From CAWEQW01 sp963811365 (GTDB taxonomy: Bacteria > Actinomycetota > Actinomycetes > Propionibacteriales > Nocardioidaceae), in the NCBI GenBank assembly GCA_963811365.1, contig CAWEQW010000010.1, positions 176,007 to 240,006 on the forward strand: a DNA stretch of 64,000 bases, in the 5' to 3' direction. The notes beneath the pieces are model-generated. The model was not told the DNA's origin. It saw only the letters and a program-made list of their open reading frames with translations, and did no database searches. Below, one piece after another: positions 1 to 8,616 of this stretch. The translations under genes were made by a program, and so were the position numbers. Positions within the stretch are counted from its first letter, which is position 1, and each line of letters starts with the position of its first letter.

Positions 1-690
1 GATGATGCCGGGGAGGTCGCCGAACCGCCCGAGCAGTGTCGCGGCGGTCTTCTCCCCCACCCCGGACACGCCGGGCAGCCCGTCGGACGGGTCGCCGCGC
101 AACGCCGCGAAGTCGGCGTACTGCCGCCCGGCGATGCCGTACTTCTCGCGGACCACGGTGTCGGTGACCCGCTCGTGGCGACCCACGCCGCGGGCGATGT
201 AGAGGATCCGCACCTCGAGGTCGTCGTCGACGAGCTGGAACAGGTCGCGGTCGCCGGTCACCACGTCGACCGGCATCCCGGCGTCGGTGGCGAGACTGCC
301 GATCACGTCGTCCGCCTCGTAGCCGTCGGCACCGACGACCGCGATCCCGAACGCGGCCAGCACCTCGCGGATCACCGGCACCTGGGCCTCGAGCGGGTCG
401 GGGACCTCCTCCACGTCGCGGCCGCCCGGCACCGCCCGGGCCACCCGGTGCGCCTTGTACGACGGCACCAGGTCGACGCGCCACCGGGGGCGCCAGTCGT
501 TGTCCCAGCAGCAGGCGAGGTGGCTCGGGCGGTAGTCGGTGACCAGCCGGGTGATGAAGTCCAGAAGCCCGCGCACCGCGTTCACCGGGCGGCCGTCGGG
601 AGCCCGCACCGAGTCCGGCACCCCGAAGAACGCACGGAAGTAGAGCGAGGCCGTGTCGAGCAGCATCAGGCGCGGTCGGAGGTCGCTCAC
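1..690 (-). CDS. 5'-3' exonuclease (partial)
   Basis: Flap/5'-3' exonuclease resembling the N-terminal domain of DNA polymerase I; it would remove 5' flaps or RNA primers. The 230 visible codons begin with the typical LMLLDTASLYFRAFFG segment and continue with acidic metal-binding motifs (CCWDNDW, EADDVIG, VTGDRDLFQL). They reach the helix-hairpin-helix region (DGLPGVSGVGEKTAA) just before the window edge, so the C-terminus lies outside. No polymerase domain is visible, but its absence cannot be proved from this window; actinobacteria commonly carry a stand-alone version of about 300 residues. GTG at 690 is preferred over ATG at 666 because a TACGGT -10 box ends 6 bases upstream of the GTG. 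Confidence 0.88.
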   Translation of the reverse strand, partial: MSDLRPRLMLLDTASLYFRAFFGVPDSVRAPDGRPVNAVRGLLDFITRLVTDYRPSHLACCWDNDWRPRWRVDLVPSYKAHRVARAVPGGRDVEEVPDPLEAQVPVIREVLAAFGIAVVGADGYEADDVIGSLATDAGMPVDVVTGDRDLFQLVDDDLEVRILYIARGVGRHERVTDTVVREKYGIAGRQYADFAALRGDPSDGLPGVSGVGEKTAATLLGRFGDLPGII

Positions 691-696
691 CCGGGA

Positions 697-702
697 ACCG
701 TA
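697..702 (-). promoter_or_regulatory. -10 box (TACGGT) of exonuclease gene, leaderless
   Basis: TACGGT on the minus strand lies 6 bases before the GTG start at 690, placing the predicted transcription start on or next to the start codon. No clear -35 box is seen. Confidence 0.4.
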
Positions 703-794
703 CCGGTCGGCGCCCCCAGGTCCCGGATTACTCCCGACTGCGTATGTCCCCCGTCGACAGCACCCTCTACCCTGTCAGGGAGCGAAGGGGGACC

Positions 795-1466
795 ATGACG
801 TCGCAGCAGGAGTCCGGGCAGGATCTCGGGCAGGATCTCGGGCAGGATCTCGGGCAGGGCCACGACCCGGACGGGCGAGGCCTCGACCGGCGGGCCTTCA
901 TCCGGCGCGCGTCGGTCGTCGGCGCCGCCACCGTGTGGGCCGCGCCGACGGTGCAGTCGCTGGTGACACCGGCCTTCGCGGTCGGCACCCAGCCGGGCGC
1001 GTGCCAGTCGTGCGTGTCCGGTGCGGTGCAGGTCGTGACCGTGCCCGGACATCCCGTGGTGTTCCGCGGGGCGACGATCCCGCGCGCCGGCCTGGCGCTG
1101 GGCAGGCTGTGCTCGGAGGGCCAGGGGCCGGTGCAGATCCAGGTCGACGCGCACCCGCAGGGGCCGCCGGCCGGACAGGCCGCGTTCCACTTCGGCAGCA
1201 ACCTCCAGCTCAGCGCGACGGCCTCGGCCTCGACGACCTCTGGCAAGCCGGCCTGCGCAGACCACTTCCTCGGTACCGCGACGGACGGGGCCGGAAACGT
1301 GCTGCACTTCGAGCTCGTCGACGACGGGCAGCCGGGCGGCCCGCTCGGCACCGTGTCGTTCTCGGTCACCGGTCCTTCCGGGACGACTCTGCTGCAGGCG
1401 GCCGGCACGAGCGCGGCCGGCAACCTGCAGGGCGCCGGCCTCCGGCGCGAGTGCTCAGGCTGCTGA
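795..1466 (+). CDS. Tat-exported small cysteine-containing protein
   Basis: Unrecognised 223-residue exported protein. Residues 31-38 (DRRAFIRR) form a twin-arginine motif, followed by a hydrophobic stretch and an AFA cleavage site near residue 62. The mature part is about 160 residues, with six cysteines in three pairs: CQSC at 70-73, two singles, and CSGC at the extreme C-terminus. The region before the twin arginines contains a GQDL tandem repeat encoded by a 12-base DNA repeat. ATG 795 is chosen because AGGGGG lies just upstream; an in-frame start at 744 lacks such a site. The gene converges on a PqqD/HPrK-like pair. A partner or substrate role is speculation; alternatively it is an ordinary secreted protein. 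tatA and tatC lie at 34.5-35.7 kb. Confidence 0.7.
   Translation: MTSQQESGQDLGQDLGQDLGQGHDPDGRGLDRRAFIRRASVVGAATVWAAPTVQSLVTPAFAVGTQPGACQSCVSGAVQVVTVPGHPVVFRGATIPRAGLALGRLCSEGQGPVQIQVDAHPQGPPAGQAAFHFGSNLQLSATASASTTSGKPACADHFLGTATDGAGNVLHFELVDDGQPGGPLGTVSFSVTGPSGTTLLQAAGTSAAGNLQGAGLRRECSGC
816..860 (+). repeat. 12-base in-frame tandem repeat (GQDL units)
   Basis: About three and a half copies of the unit GGGCAGGATCTC encode GQDL repeats before the Tat signal. The copies are nearly identical in DNA, so repeat number may vary by slippage without breaking the frame. Confidence 0.75.
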
Positions 1467-1486
1467 GCCGACCAGCGGACCGGCGC

Positions 1487-1789
1487 TCACCCCACCGCCT
1501 CCACGATGCCGAGGTCGCGCAGCCTGCCGGCGAACGTGCAGACGTCGTGCAGGATCTCGGCGGCGTCGCGCCGGTAGACCTCGGCGAGCTCGGTCGCGGT
1601 GCGCTCGATGCTGGCGCGGCCGTCGCAGAGCTGGAAGACCAGCGCGGCGATCGGGTCGAGCAGGTGCAGGCTCTGGGTGTCGTCGTTCCAGGCGACCACC
1701 TCGCCGGCGACCTCCACCCACTCGACGGCCGGGCTCGGCCGCCGGCGCAGCACCGTCCGGGGGTCCATGCCACGCGTTCGGTCCGTCAC
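1487..1789 (-). CDS. PqqD-family protein (copy 1)
   Basis: A 100-residue PqqD-like winged-helix protein. Family members bind leader peptides and present them to modifying enzymes in RiPP pathways such as PQQ and lasso peptides (B1 component). The sequence shows the usual pattern: an N-terminal strand pair (VEWVEVAGEVVAWND), a LHLLDPIAALVFQLCDG helix segment, and a C-terminal helix-turn (AGRLRDLGIVEAVG). The GTG start at 1789 overlaps the TGA of the HPrK-like gene (GTGA), so the two are translationally coupled; an internal ATG at 1768 is the alternative. No radical SAM enzyme or lasso cyclase lies nearby, so the peptide substrate is unknown. It is the last gene of the long leftward operon. Confidence 0.75.
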   Translation of the reverse strand: MTDRTRGMDPRTVLRRRPSPAVEWVEVAGEVVAWNDDTQSLHLLDPIAALVFQLCDGRASIERTATELAEVYRRDAAEILHDVCTFAGRLRDLGIVEAVG

Positions 1790-2667
1790 CGGAGTGCCCC
1801 GGCCGTGTCGAGGACCCGGGCCCGGCCGGCGGCGTCGACGAGCGTCGCGACCGCGGTCACCGCCGCGTCCAGGCTGCCGATCCGCAGCCGGACCGCGGTG
1901 GCCCGCTCCGCGACGGCACCGAGCGTGGCGAGGTGGCGGGCGGGGTTGCCCCGGAACTCGAAGGTCATCCTGGCCAGCTCGCGCACCGCCGCTCCCGGCG
2001 AGACGCCTTCCACCGCGGTGGTGGACCCGGCGACGTACCGCGGGAAGACCACGACACGAGGAGCCGGGACCGGACCGGTCGCGACCCGCGCGCCGAGCCG
2101 GTCGGCCGGGACGTGCCACTGACGCAGCCAGCCGGTCGAGTCCGGCCGGCACTCCGGGAACAGCGGCCACGAGCCGGGGTCGAGGGACAGCGCCTTCGGG
2201 AAAGCGACGATCGTGCCGTCCGCCGGCCGCAACGCCACCGCCTCGTCCGTGACGTAGTCGAAGCCCGCCCTCAGCAGCCCCGCCACGGTCGTCGTCTTGC
2301 CGCACTCCTGGTCCGCCGCCAGGACGACGGCGACCCCGTCGCGGACGGCGGCCGCGGCGTGCAGCACGACGTGACCGGCAGTGGCTGTCGAGACGGCCGT
2401 CTGGTTGACGTGCCAGGCGAACCGCGCCAGCAGGTCCTCGGCGGTCCGTCCCTGGGCCAGCCGTACGCCGTCGACCGTGAGGGTCAGCCGCGAGCCGGGG
2501 CCCGGTCGCACCCGGTAGCGGGAGAGCCGCGGGCCGCCGACCGGCTCCGGTGAGCTCAGCGGGGCGACCAGCGGCGCGAAGGCCTCGCCCGCCTCGCCCG
2601 GGGCGACGAGCACGAAACGGTGCTCGAGCGCGGCGCACGGTCCGCTGGTCCACCCGCCCGCGGTCAC
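1786..2667 (-). CDS. HPr-kinase-like (HprK-related) P-loop protein
   Basis: A 293-residue protein related to the C-terminal domain of HPr kinase/phosphorylase. A Walker A-like loop DQECGKTTT sits at about residues 119-127, preceded by a strand and a His (VVLHAAAAV) as in HPrK, and followed by a TDEAVAL acidic motif at 140-146. The bacterial HPr phosphocarrier is not in the window. Relatives of this type occur with PqqD-like proteins and nucleotidyltransferases, and some phosphorylate lasso-peptide precursors. Here it overlaps a PqqD gene downstream and a LuxR gene upstream by 4 bases each. Kinase activity and substrate are inferred. The first loop residue is Asp rather than the Gly of a canonical GxxxxGKT. 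Confidence 0.7.
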   Translation of the reverse strand: MTAGGWTSGPCAALEHRFVLVAPGEAGEAFAPLVAPLSSPEPVGGPRLSRYRVRPGPGSRLTLTVDGVRLAQGRTAEDLLARFAWHVNQTAVSTATAGHVVLHAAAAVRDGVAVVLAADQECGKTTTVAGLLRAGFDYVTDEAVALRPADGTIVAFPKALSLDPGSWPLFPECRPDSTGWLRQWHVPADRLGARVATGPVPAPRVVVFPRYVAGSTTAVEGVSPGAAVRELARMTFEFRGNPARHLATLGAVAERATAVRLRIGSLDAAVTAVATLVDAAGRARVLDTAGALR

Positions 2668-3317
2668 GACGCCTCCCCCGCGGACGGAACCAGGCCGAGG
2701 GCGACCGCGAGCCCGGCGGCCTCGCTGCGGGAACCGACGTCGAGCTTGGCGAGCACCCGGGTGATGTGCGTCTTCGCGGTGTGCGGGGAGATCGCCAGCC
2801 GGGCCGCGATGCCGCGCTGGTCGGCTCCGGCGCCGAGGAGCGACAGCACCTCCCGCTCCCGCGGGCTCAGCCGGGACAGCCGGGCGGCGGACGGGTCGGC
2901 GTCCCTGGCGAGCAGCCGGGTCAGCAGCGGCCCTAGGAGCCGCGGGGAGACGAAGGCGCAGCCGTCCTGAACGGCCCGTACGGCGGCCTCGAGCCCGTCG
3001 ATGCCGTCACCGGCCGACAGCAGCGCGCGGGCGCCGGCCTCGACGAGTGCGACGTGCTCCTGCGGGTCCGCACCCGCGACCATCACGACCGGCACGCCGA
3101 GGCCGGCGACGGTCCGGCAGACCGGCGCCCGGCCGCCCAGCCCGGCGTCGAGCGCCACGTCGAGCACCGCCAGTGACGGGTGCGCGCTGCGGGCCGCGGC
3201 GCAGACCTCGGTCGCAGTGGTGGCCACGATCGCTCGCCCGACCGGCAGCCGGTGCGCGAGCAGCAGCGCCATCCCCTCGGCGACGCTGCGCCACCGGTGG
3301 CCGACCAGCAGCGTCAT
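2664..3317 (-). CDS. LuxR-family response regulator
   Basis: A 217-residue regulator. The N-terminal receiver-like domain (1-120) has a candidate phospho-acceptor Asp in LAVLDVALD. The C-terminal LuxR helix-turn-helix (about 145-205) reads LSPREREVLSLLGAG, then SPHTAKTHITRVLAKL. No histidine kinase gene is near. It overlaps the neighbouring regulator gene and the HPrK-like gene by 4 bases each, so it is made from the polysaccharide operon mRNA and may feed back on it. The receiver is divergent and phosphorylation is uncertain. Confidence 0.82.
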   Translation of the reverse strand: MTLLVGHRWRSVAEGMALLLAHRLPVGRAIVATTATEVCAAARSAHPSLAVLDVALDAGLGGRAPVCRTVAGLGVPVVMVAGADPQEHVALVEAGARALLSAGDGIDGLEAAVRAVQDGCAFVSPRLLGPLLTRLLARDADPSAARLSRLSPREREVLSLLGAGADQRGIAARLAISPHTAKTHITRVLAKLDVGSRSEAAGLAVALGLVPSAGEAS

Positions 3318-3868
3318 CCGGCGGCCCTCCGCGGTCGGCCGCTCTCCCGGTGGGCCAGCGCGACGGCGGCGTGCCGGTGCGGGGCGCCGAGCTTGGTGAG
3401 GACGTGCGCCACGTGGGTGCGGACCGTGTGGTAGCTGATCCCCAGCTCGCGCGCGATCTGGTCGTTGCGGCGCCCCTGGGCGAGCAGCGCCAGGATCTGG
3501 AGCTCGCGCTGGGTGAGCACCGCGAACGACAAGGGCAGCGGCGGGGCCGGCGAGCTCCCCTCGAGGAGCCCGGCGACGGCGTCGGCGAGCTCCCGCGACG
3601 GTCGGTCGGGGGCCACGACGCAGGTGGCGGCCGCGGCCAGCCCGCGGTGTCGGGCGACGTCGCCGTCCCCGCCGACCACCAGCAGCGGTCGGCCGCGGGC
3701 GAGCTCACCGAGCCGGCTCCCGTCGGCCCCCGTCGCGACTGCGACGACGACCTCCACGGCGGCATCGTCGGGGCCGGTGCCGGCGTCGAGTCCGGCCTCC
3801 TGCAGGGCGTGCACCACGCACTCGGTCTCGAGCAGGCCGCCCGACACGACCAGGACTTGGTGACTCAT
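3314..3868 (-). CDS. LuxR-family regulator with degenerate receiver
   Basis: A 184-residue protein. Its C-terminal HTH (LTQRELQILALLAQG, then SYHTVRTHVAHVLTKL) is a clear LuxR/GerE domain. The first 110 residues look like a receiver domain but lack the usual Asp at the end of strand 3 (EVVVAVATGADG), so this may be an atypical, non-phosphorylated receiver. ATG at 3868 overlaps the stop of the aminotransferase gene (ATGA). It sits in tandem with a second LuxR gene; the two could form a hetero-regulatory pair, which is inference. Confidence 0.8.
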   Translation of the reverse strand: MSHQVLVVSGGLLETECVVHALQEAGLDAGTGPDDAAVEVVVAVATGADGSRLGELARGRPLLVVGGDGDVARHRGLAAAATCVVAPDRPSRELADAVAGLLEGSSPAPPLPLSFAVLTQRELQILALLAQGRRNDQIARELGISYHTVRTHVAHVLTKLGAPHRHAAVALAHRESGRPRRAAG

Positions 3869-5082
3869 GCGGGCTCCGCGTCGAGGGCGTCGCGCACCGC
3901 GGCGGGGTCGGCGAGCACCCGGCGCACCGCCTCCGCCACCGCGACGACCTCCGCGTCGCTCATCTGCGACCACAGCGGCGGCGAGAGCACCTGCCGGGAG
4001 AGCCGGTCGGTGACCGGCAACGGGCGCGCCGGCAGACCGGCGTACGCCTGCTGGCGGTGGATCGGCGGGTGGTAGTAGCGCCGGGAGTCGATGCCGTCGG
4101 CGGCGAGGGCCCGGCCGAGCTCGGCGGCGTCGAGTCCGCACACCTCCGCGTCGACGACCAGCGTGAGGTCCTTGTACGTCGACACGTCACCCGGCACGAG
4201 GCGCGGGCCACGGAGCCCCGGGAGGTCCGCGAGCTGCTCCCAGAATCGCCGCACGAGCGTCCGTCGGCGAGCGAGGTGAGCGTCGAGCAGGGACAGGGAG
4301 TGCAGCGCGGTGGCGGCGTGCAGCTCCGACATCCGGGCGTTCAGGCCGGGGAACAGGCAGTCGTAGTCGCCCGGGTTGCCGTAGTCGCGGCCCAGGCGGA
4401 GCCGGCGGGCGAGGGCCTCGTCGCGGGTCGCGACCAGGCCGCCCTCGCCGCCCACCACGACCTTCGTGGGGCTCAGCGAGAACACCTCCGCGCTGCCGAA
4501 CCCACCCACGGGGCTGCCGTGGTGCTCGGACCCGAGCGCGTGCGCCGCGTCGTAGACGAGCGGCACGCCCTGGGCGTCGGCGACGGACTGGAGGGCGTCG
4601 GTGTCGCAGGGTGTCCCGTACACGTGGGTGGCGGTGATGGCTGTCGCGGCGCTCCCCTGCTCCTCGATGGCGGCCGCGGCGTCGGCGGGGTCGAGCGTGA
4701 GGTCCTCGGCGCGCACGTCGGCGAACACGGGGGTGCCGTGCGCCCACACCACGGCGTGCGCGCTCGCGGCGAACGTGAAGCTCGGGAGCACGACGCTGCC
4801 CCGGGCGTCGAGGGCCTGGAGGGTCAGGGCCAGCCCGGCGGTGCAGGAGGCGACCGCGACGACGTGCGGGACGCCGAGCCGGTCCGCCACCACCTCCTCG
4901 AGCTCGCGGACCGTGTGCCCGTTGGTCAGCATCCCGGACCGCAGGATCGTCGCGTACCGATCACGCAGCGCCGCGTCGTCGCCGAGCGCCGGCCGGACCA
5001 GCGGCAGCCCGTCCGGGAACAGCGGCGCTCCGCCGAGCACGGCGGGCAGGTCGGTGGTGCGAGCGGTGATGAGCGAGGTCAT
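3865..5082 (-). CDS. DegT/DnrJ/EryC1/StrS aminotransferase
   Basis: A 405-residue PLP-dependent sugar aminotransferase. PLP landmarks are visible: VASCTAGL for phosphate binding, YDAAHALG with Asp178 and His181, and SLSPTKVVVGGEGG with the Schiff-base Lys207. Family members convert 4-keto or 3-keto nucleotide sugars to amino sugars using glutamate or glutamine. With the CapD/PglF-type dehydratase (12990-14885) and the PglD-like acetyltransferase (27405-27998), it could make a 4-acetamido-4,6-dideoxy sugar nucleotide. It overlaps both neighbours by 4 bases. Confidence 0.9.
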   Translation of the reverse strand: MTSLITARTTDLPAVLGGAPLFPDGLPLVRPALGDDAALRDRYATILRSGMLTNGHTVRELEEVVADRLGVPHVVAVASCTAGLALTLQALDARGSVVLPSFTFAASAHAVVWAHGTPVFADVRAEDLTLDPADAAAAIEEQGSAATAITATHVYGTPCDTDALQSVADAQGVPLVYDAAHALGSEHHGSPVGGFGSAEVFSLSPTKVVVGGEGGLVATRDEALARRLRLGRDYGNPGDYDCLFPGLNARMSELHAATALHSLSLLDAHLARRRTLVRRFWEQLADLPGLRGPRLVPGDVSTYKDLTLVVDAEVCGLDAAELGRALAADGIDSRRYYHPPIHRQQAYAGLPARPLPVTDRLSRQVLSPPLWSQMSDAEVVAVAEAVRRVLADPAAVRDALDAEPA

Positions 5083-6452
5083 CGAACGGGTCTCCGGTCG
5101 GCTCGGGTGCGGGGGCGGTCGGGCAGGGTCAGCCGGGTCGGTGGCTCGGCCGCCGGCGGCGCCGCTCGCCGGGGCGGTCGGGGCAGCGCGAGGAACACGA
5201 GCAGGAACGGCAGCACCTGGACCCGCTCGCGGGTCAGCAGGCCGAAGTTGGAGAAGTTCGAGAAGGCGAAGACGAAGATCGCCGCGTAGACCAGGCAGGC
5301 GATCAGGTAGGGCCGGGCGCGCAGCCGTGCGGGCAGCGACCGCCACCGGGGGAAGGCGGCCAGGGTGAGCACCAGCAGCAGCGTCCCCTCGGCCGCCGCC
5401 AGCAGCATCTGGGGGTTGTGCGCCTCGAACAGGAACGGCCGGAACAAGACCGTCAGGACCGCGCGCGGGACGTCGGCGACCGAGTGCACGCCGGCCGGGG
5501 CGAAGGCCGAGGCGCCGGTGGAGGTGCGGCCGGCCGTGCCGCTCACCGCGGCGTCCACGCCCGACCAGGTCACCTGGCGCACTCCCAGGAAGCCGGCCGC
5601 GCGGACCACCACGAGCCAGGCCCCGACCAGCACCACCACGACACCGGCGGCCCGGACCAGCGGGGTCAGCTCCGTGGCGCGGTGCTGGTTGCGGCCGAGC
5701 AGGTACCCGGCCGCGACCGCCACGGCCAGGGCCGCCATGATGTGCGGGCGCACCATCGCGCCGGCCGCCATCCCCGCCACGAGCGGCAGCACCCAGCGCC
5801 GGTGCCCGCTGAGCAGCCGGGCGGCCCCGTACGCCGCGAGCCCGAGGGCGAGCGTCATCCACGCCTCCTTGCCGAGGCCGGAGGGCCAGAACAGCATCGA
5901 GGGCAGCAGCAGCACGAGGCAGGCGTAGCGCCGGGTGTCGGCCTCGGGGACCGCGACGGCGACCGCCCGGTAGAGGGCGTAGAGCCCCCAGAAGCCGAGC
6001 ATCGAGAAGACGGCGTAGGCCAGGTACACGCTCGGCCCGCTGACCGAGTAGAGCAGCCCGGTCAGCATCCGCAGGAAGCCGGTGCCGACCAGCTGGCGTC
6101 CGACGTCCACGCCGAGGTCACCCGCGCGGTAGGCCGGCGCCAGGCGGGTGCCCCACCCGTCGTACCCGGCCGCGTCGGCGGAGCCGTGGTACAGCACGAA
6201 GGCCATCAGGTAGCGGGCCACCGTGGCGAGCATCTTGGCGCAGAACGCGAGCACCAGCAGCCGGGCGAACCGGGGGTCGGGGTCCCGTCGCCCGACCCGG
6301 ACCACCGCGACGAGGTTGACGGCGAGGAGCAGCGGCAGGACCACCAGCGCGACCCAGAGGTCGTACGACGCGTGGCCACCGGCCCAGCCGACCAGGCCGA
6401 CGTAGCAGCACACGAGCGCCACACCGGCGACGGCGAACCCCCGGGCGGCCAT
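5079..6452 (-). CDS. Polytopic membrane protein, O-antigen/EPS polymerase-like
   Basis: A 457-residue integral membrane protein with roughly ten hydrophobic segments separated by short Arg-rich loops, and a larger loop around residues 260-310. It ends with a basic, proline-rich cytoplasmic tail. Size, topology and position between an aminotransferase and an acetyltransferase in a polysaccharide operon suggest a Wzy/EpsG-type polymerase or a membrane glycosyltransferase. No catalytic motif is recognisable, so the role is contextual. The start overlaps the previous stop by one base (TGATG) and the stop overlaps the aminotransferase start. Confidence 0.65.
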   Translation of the reverse strand: MAARGFAVAGVALVCCYVGLVGWAGGHASYDLWVALVVLPLLLAVNLVAVVRVGRRDPDPRFARLLVLAFCAKMLATVARYLMAFVLYHGSADAAGYDGWGTRLAPAYRAGDLGVDVGRQLVGTGFLRMLTGLLYSVSGPSVYLAYAVFSMLGFWGLYALYRAVAVAVPEADTRRYACLVLLLPSMLFWPSGLGKEAWMTLALGLAAYGAARLLSGHRRWVLPLVAGMAAGAMVRPHIMAALAVAVAAGYLLGRNQHRATELTPLVRAAGVVVVLVGAWLVVVRAAGFLGVRQVTWSGVDAAVSGTAGRTSTGASAFAPAGVHSVADVPRAVLTVLFRPFLFEAHNPQMLLAAAEGTLLLVLTLAAFPRWRSLPARLRARPYLIACLVYAAIFVFAFSNFSNFGLLTRERVQVLPFLLVFLALPRPPRRAAPPAAEPPTRLTLPDRPRTRADRRPVR

Positions 6453-7513
6453 CAGAAGACCTCGAGGTCGCCGAGCGAGACTGCCCAGGCGTCGGGGTCG
6501 AGCGCCCGGCCGGCGGGCGGGGTGCGCGGGTTCACGACCAGGCCGATGCCCTGGCCCGGGACCGGGAGGTAGCCGCACCGCAGCAGCCGGGCGGCCACCT
6601 CGCTGCCGGGGCCGGCGTGCACGGCGACGTGGTCGACACCGCAGGTGCGGGCCGCGCGCAGCACCCGACCGGCGGCCCGCACGTCGCCGTCGCGGACCAG
6701 CACCTCGCCCAGCGTGAGCTCGACGAGACCGGCGCGGCGGCGCAGCCGTCCGAGGCCCAGCCCCACGAGCCGGCCGGCGTCGTGCACGGGGACGCAGCGG
6801 TAGTCCAGCCCGGGCGCCTCGGCGTAGCGCCAGCGGAGGTAGTCCACCGTCCGAGGGGTGTGCAGGGCCGCCGGGGTCCGGATGCCGGCGAGCAGGTGGT
6901 CGAGAGCCCCGGCGTCGGCGAACGCCTCCGCAGCCCGGGGCAGCGGGCACGCCGAGGCGGGCACCGGGACCGTGGGCGCGCCGGCCACGGCCGCGGCACC
7001 ACCGGACGCGTTGGCGTTCCGGGCTCCCCGCAGGCCGCGCAGGAAGGTCACCGGCCGCACCGGGCTGATGTGGACCGGCAGCAGACCGGCCTCCTGCCAG
7101 CCCATCCGCAGGTAGCCGGGGCGGCTGTCCGCGTTGGGGGTGTTGAACACCAGGTCGACGGCGTCGTCGGCCTCCAGCTGCTCGAGCAGCGTCAGGGTGA
7201 GCCGACGGAAGATGCCCTGCCGCTGGTAGTCCGGATGGGTCGCGGTGTCCACCGCCCGCACGGCGCGCAACGGCCCCCGGGCGCTCGCGAGCCGCCAGCG
7301 CAGGAACAGCCGCACGCCGACGATCCGCCCGTCGTGGACGGCGAGCAGACCCGGCGAGCTGCCGAAGGGGTTGCGGCGGTGCTTCCAGGCGAACAGCTCC
7401 CGGCTCCGGGCACCGGTCGGACCGCCGGCCATCGTGAGCGTGAGCAGCTGGAGGACCTCGTCCTCGTCGTCGTCGGTCATCGCCCGGAGGTCGAGCACCG
7501 GAGGCGCGGTCAC
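6452..7513 (-). CDS. GNAT-family acetyltransferase
   Basis: A 353-residue protein whose first 150 residues match a GNAT fold: VRAVDTATHPDYQRQGIFRRL contains the acetyl-CoA-binding Q/RxxGxG-like segment after the beta-4 strand, and VFNTPNADSRPGYLRMGW is the late GNAT signature. The second half looks like a further, degenerate GNAT-like domain. It probably acylates an amino sugar or a polymer residue; the substrate is not determinable. GTG at 7513 overlaps the upstream glycosyltransferase stop (GTGA). Confidence 0.75.
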   Translation of the reverse strand: MTAPPVLDLRAMTDDDEDEVLQLLTLTMAGGPTGARSRELFAWKHRRNPFGSSPGLLAVHDGRIVGVRLFLRWRLASARGPLRAVRAVDTATHPDYQRQGIFRRLTLTLLEQLEADDAVDLVFNTPNADSRPGYLRMGWQEAGLLPVHISPVRPVTFLRGLRGARNANASGGAAAVAGAPTVPVPASACPLPRAAEAFADAGALDHLLAGIRTPAALHTPRTVDYLRWRYAEAPGLDYRCVPVHDAGRLVGLGLGRLRRRAGLVELTLGEVLVRDGDVRAAGRVLRAARTCGVDHVAVHAGPGSEVAARLLRCGYLPVPGQGIGLVVNPRTPPAGRALDPDAWAVSLGDLEVF

Positions 7514-8616
7514 GACGCCCTGCCGAGGTACCCGGCGGTGAGCGCGTCGGCAGCGGACCGGATCCCGAACCCGGCCGCGCGTGCCGGTCCGGCAGCAGCC
7601 AGCCGCCGCCGCAGCGGCTCGTCCTGCGCCAGCCGGGTCAGCCCCTCGCCGAACGCCACGGCGTCCGTGGCCGGCACCAGCAGCCCCTCGATGCCGTCGC
7701 GGACCACCTCCGGGACGCCGCCGACCGCGGTGGCCACGACGGGGAGCCCGGCGGCAAGAGCCTCGACCAGGGCGATCGAGAGGCCTTCGTGCAGGCTCGA
7801 CATCGCGAAGACGTCGAACGCGGGCAGCAGGTCGGGGACGTCGGCGCGCATGCCGGTCATCAGCAGCGCGTCGGCCACGCCCAGCTGCTCCGCGAGCGCG
7901 CGCAGCCGCGGCTCGCGGGGCCCGCTGCCGATCAGCACCAGCCGAGCGTCGGGGCGCGCCATGCGCAGCCGCGCGAAGGCCCGCAGCAGTGTCTCGTGGT
8001 CCTTCTTCACGGTCAGGTTGCCGACCGCCCCGACGGTGAACGGGCCGTCCGGGAGGCCGAGGCGGGAGAGTCCCTCCCGTCGGGCGAGCGCCCCGCGTCG
8101 GGCCCCGGCCGGGTCGATCCCGTGCAGCAGCACCCGCACGGGCGGGTGCAGCACGGCCGGTCCCCACGGCCGGATCGAGCTCGCGACGCCTTCCGAGACC
8201 GCCCACACCCACCGGTTGCGGGACAGCGTCAGGGCGTTGGCCCAGCGGGTCGGCCTGCGGTAGCGGCCCCAGACGTTGTGCTCGGTGTGCAGCACGCTGG
8301 TCGTCCGCGGAGCGAGCAGCCGGGCCGCGGCGGCCACCACGGGCGCGTGGGTGTGCACGACGTCGTACCGGCCCCGGCGCAGCAGCCGGGCCAGCCGCAG
8401 CGGCCAGGCCGCTGTGGGGGCGGCACCCAGGCAGTGCACGGCGAGCCCCAGCTGCTCGAGGTCGCCGACCAGGGCGTCCTTGTGCGGCAGCACGTACCCG
8501 AGCTCGAGCCGCACCAGGCGCGGGTCGATGGTCCGGGCCAGCCCGACCAGGAGCATCTCCGCGCCACCCCTGCCGAGCCCCTTGGTCAGCCAGAGCACAC
8601 GGCGTGGCCGGCTCAC
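7510..8616 (-). CDS. Glycosyltransferase family 4
   Basis: A 368-residue GT-B glycosyltransferase. The N-terminal domain carries GLGRGGAEMLL and DVVHTHAPVV. The C-terminal domain carries the family 4 pattern FAMSSLHEGLSIALVEALAAGLPVV-type E-x7-E motif and GGVPEVVRDGIEGLLV. It would transfer one sugar onto the growing lipid-linked repeat unit at the cytoplasmic membrane. GTG at 8616 overlaps the nucleotidyltransferase stop. Confidence 0.9.
   Translation of the reverse strand: MSRPRRVLWLTKGLGRGGAEMLLVGLARTIDPRLVRLELGYVLPHKDALVGDLEQLGLAVHCLGAAPTAAWPLRLARLLRRGRYDVVHTHAPVVAAAARLLAPRTTSVLHTEHNVWGRYRRPTRWANALTLSRNRWVWAVSEGVASSIRPWGPAVLHPPVRVLLHGIDPAGARRGALARREGLSRLGLPDGPFTVGAVGNLTVKKDHETLLRAFARLRMARPDARLVLIGSGPREPRLRALAEQLGVADALLMTGMRADVPDLLPAFDVFAMSSLHEGLSIALVEALAAGLPVVATAVGGVPEVVRDGIEGLLVPATDAVAFGEGLTRLAQDEPLRRRLAAAGPARAAGFGIRSAADALTAGYLGRAS

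Noticed and set aside
816..860. CRISPR-like repeat
   Set aside because: The units are 12 bases, contiguous, in frame and without spacers; they encode a GQDL protein repeat.
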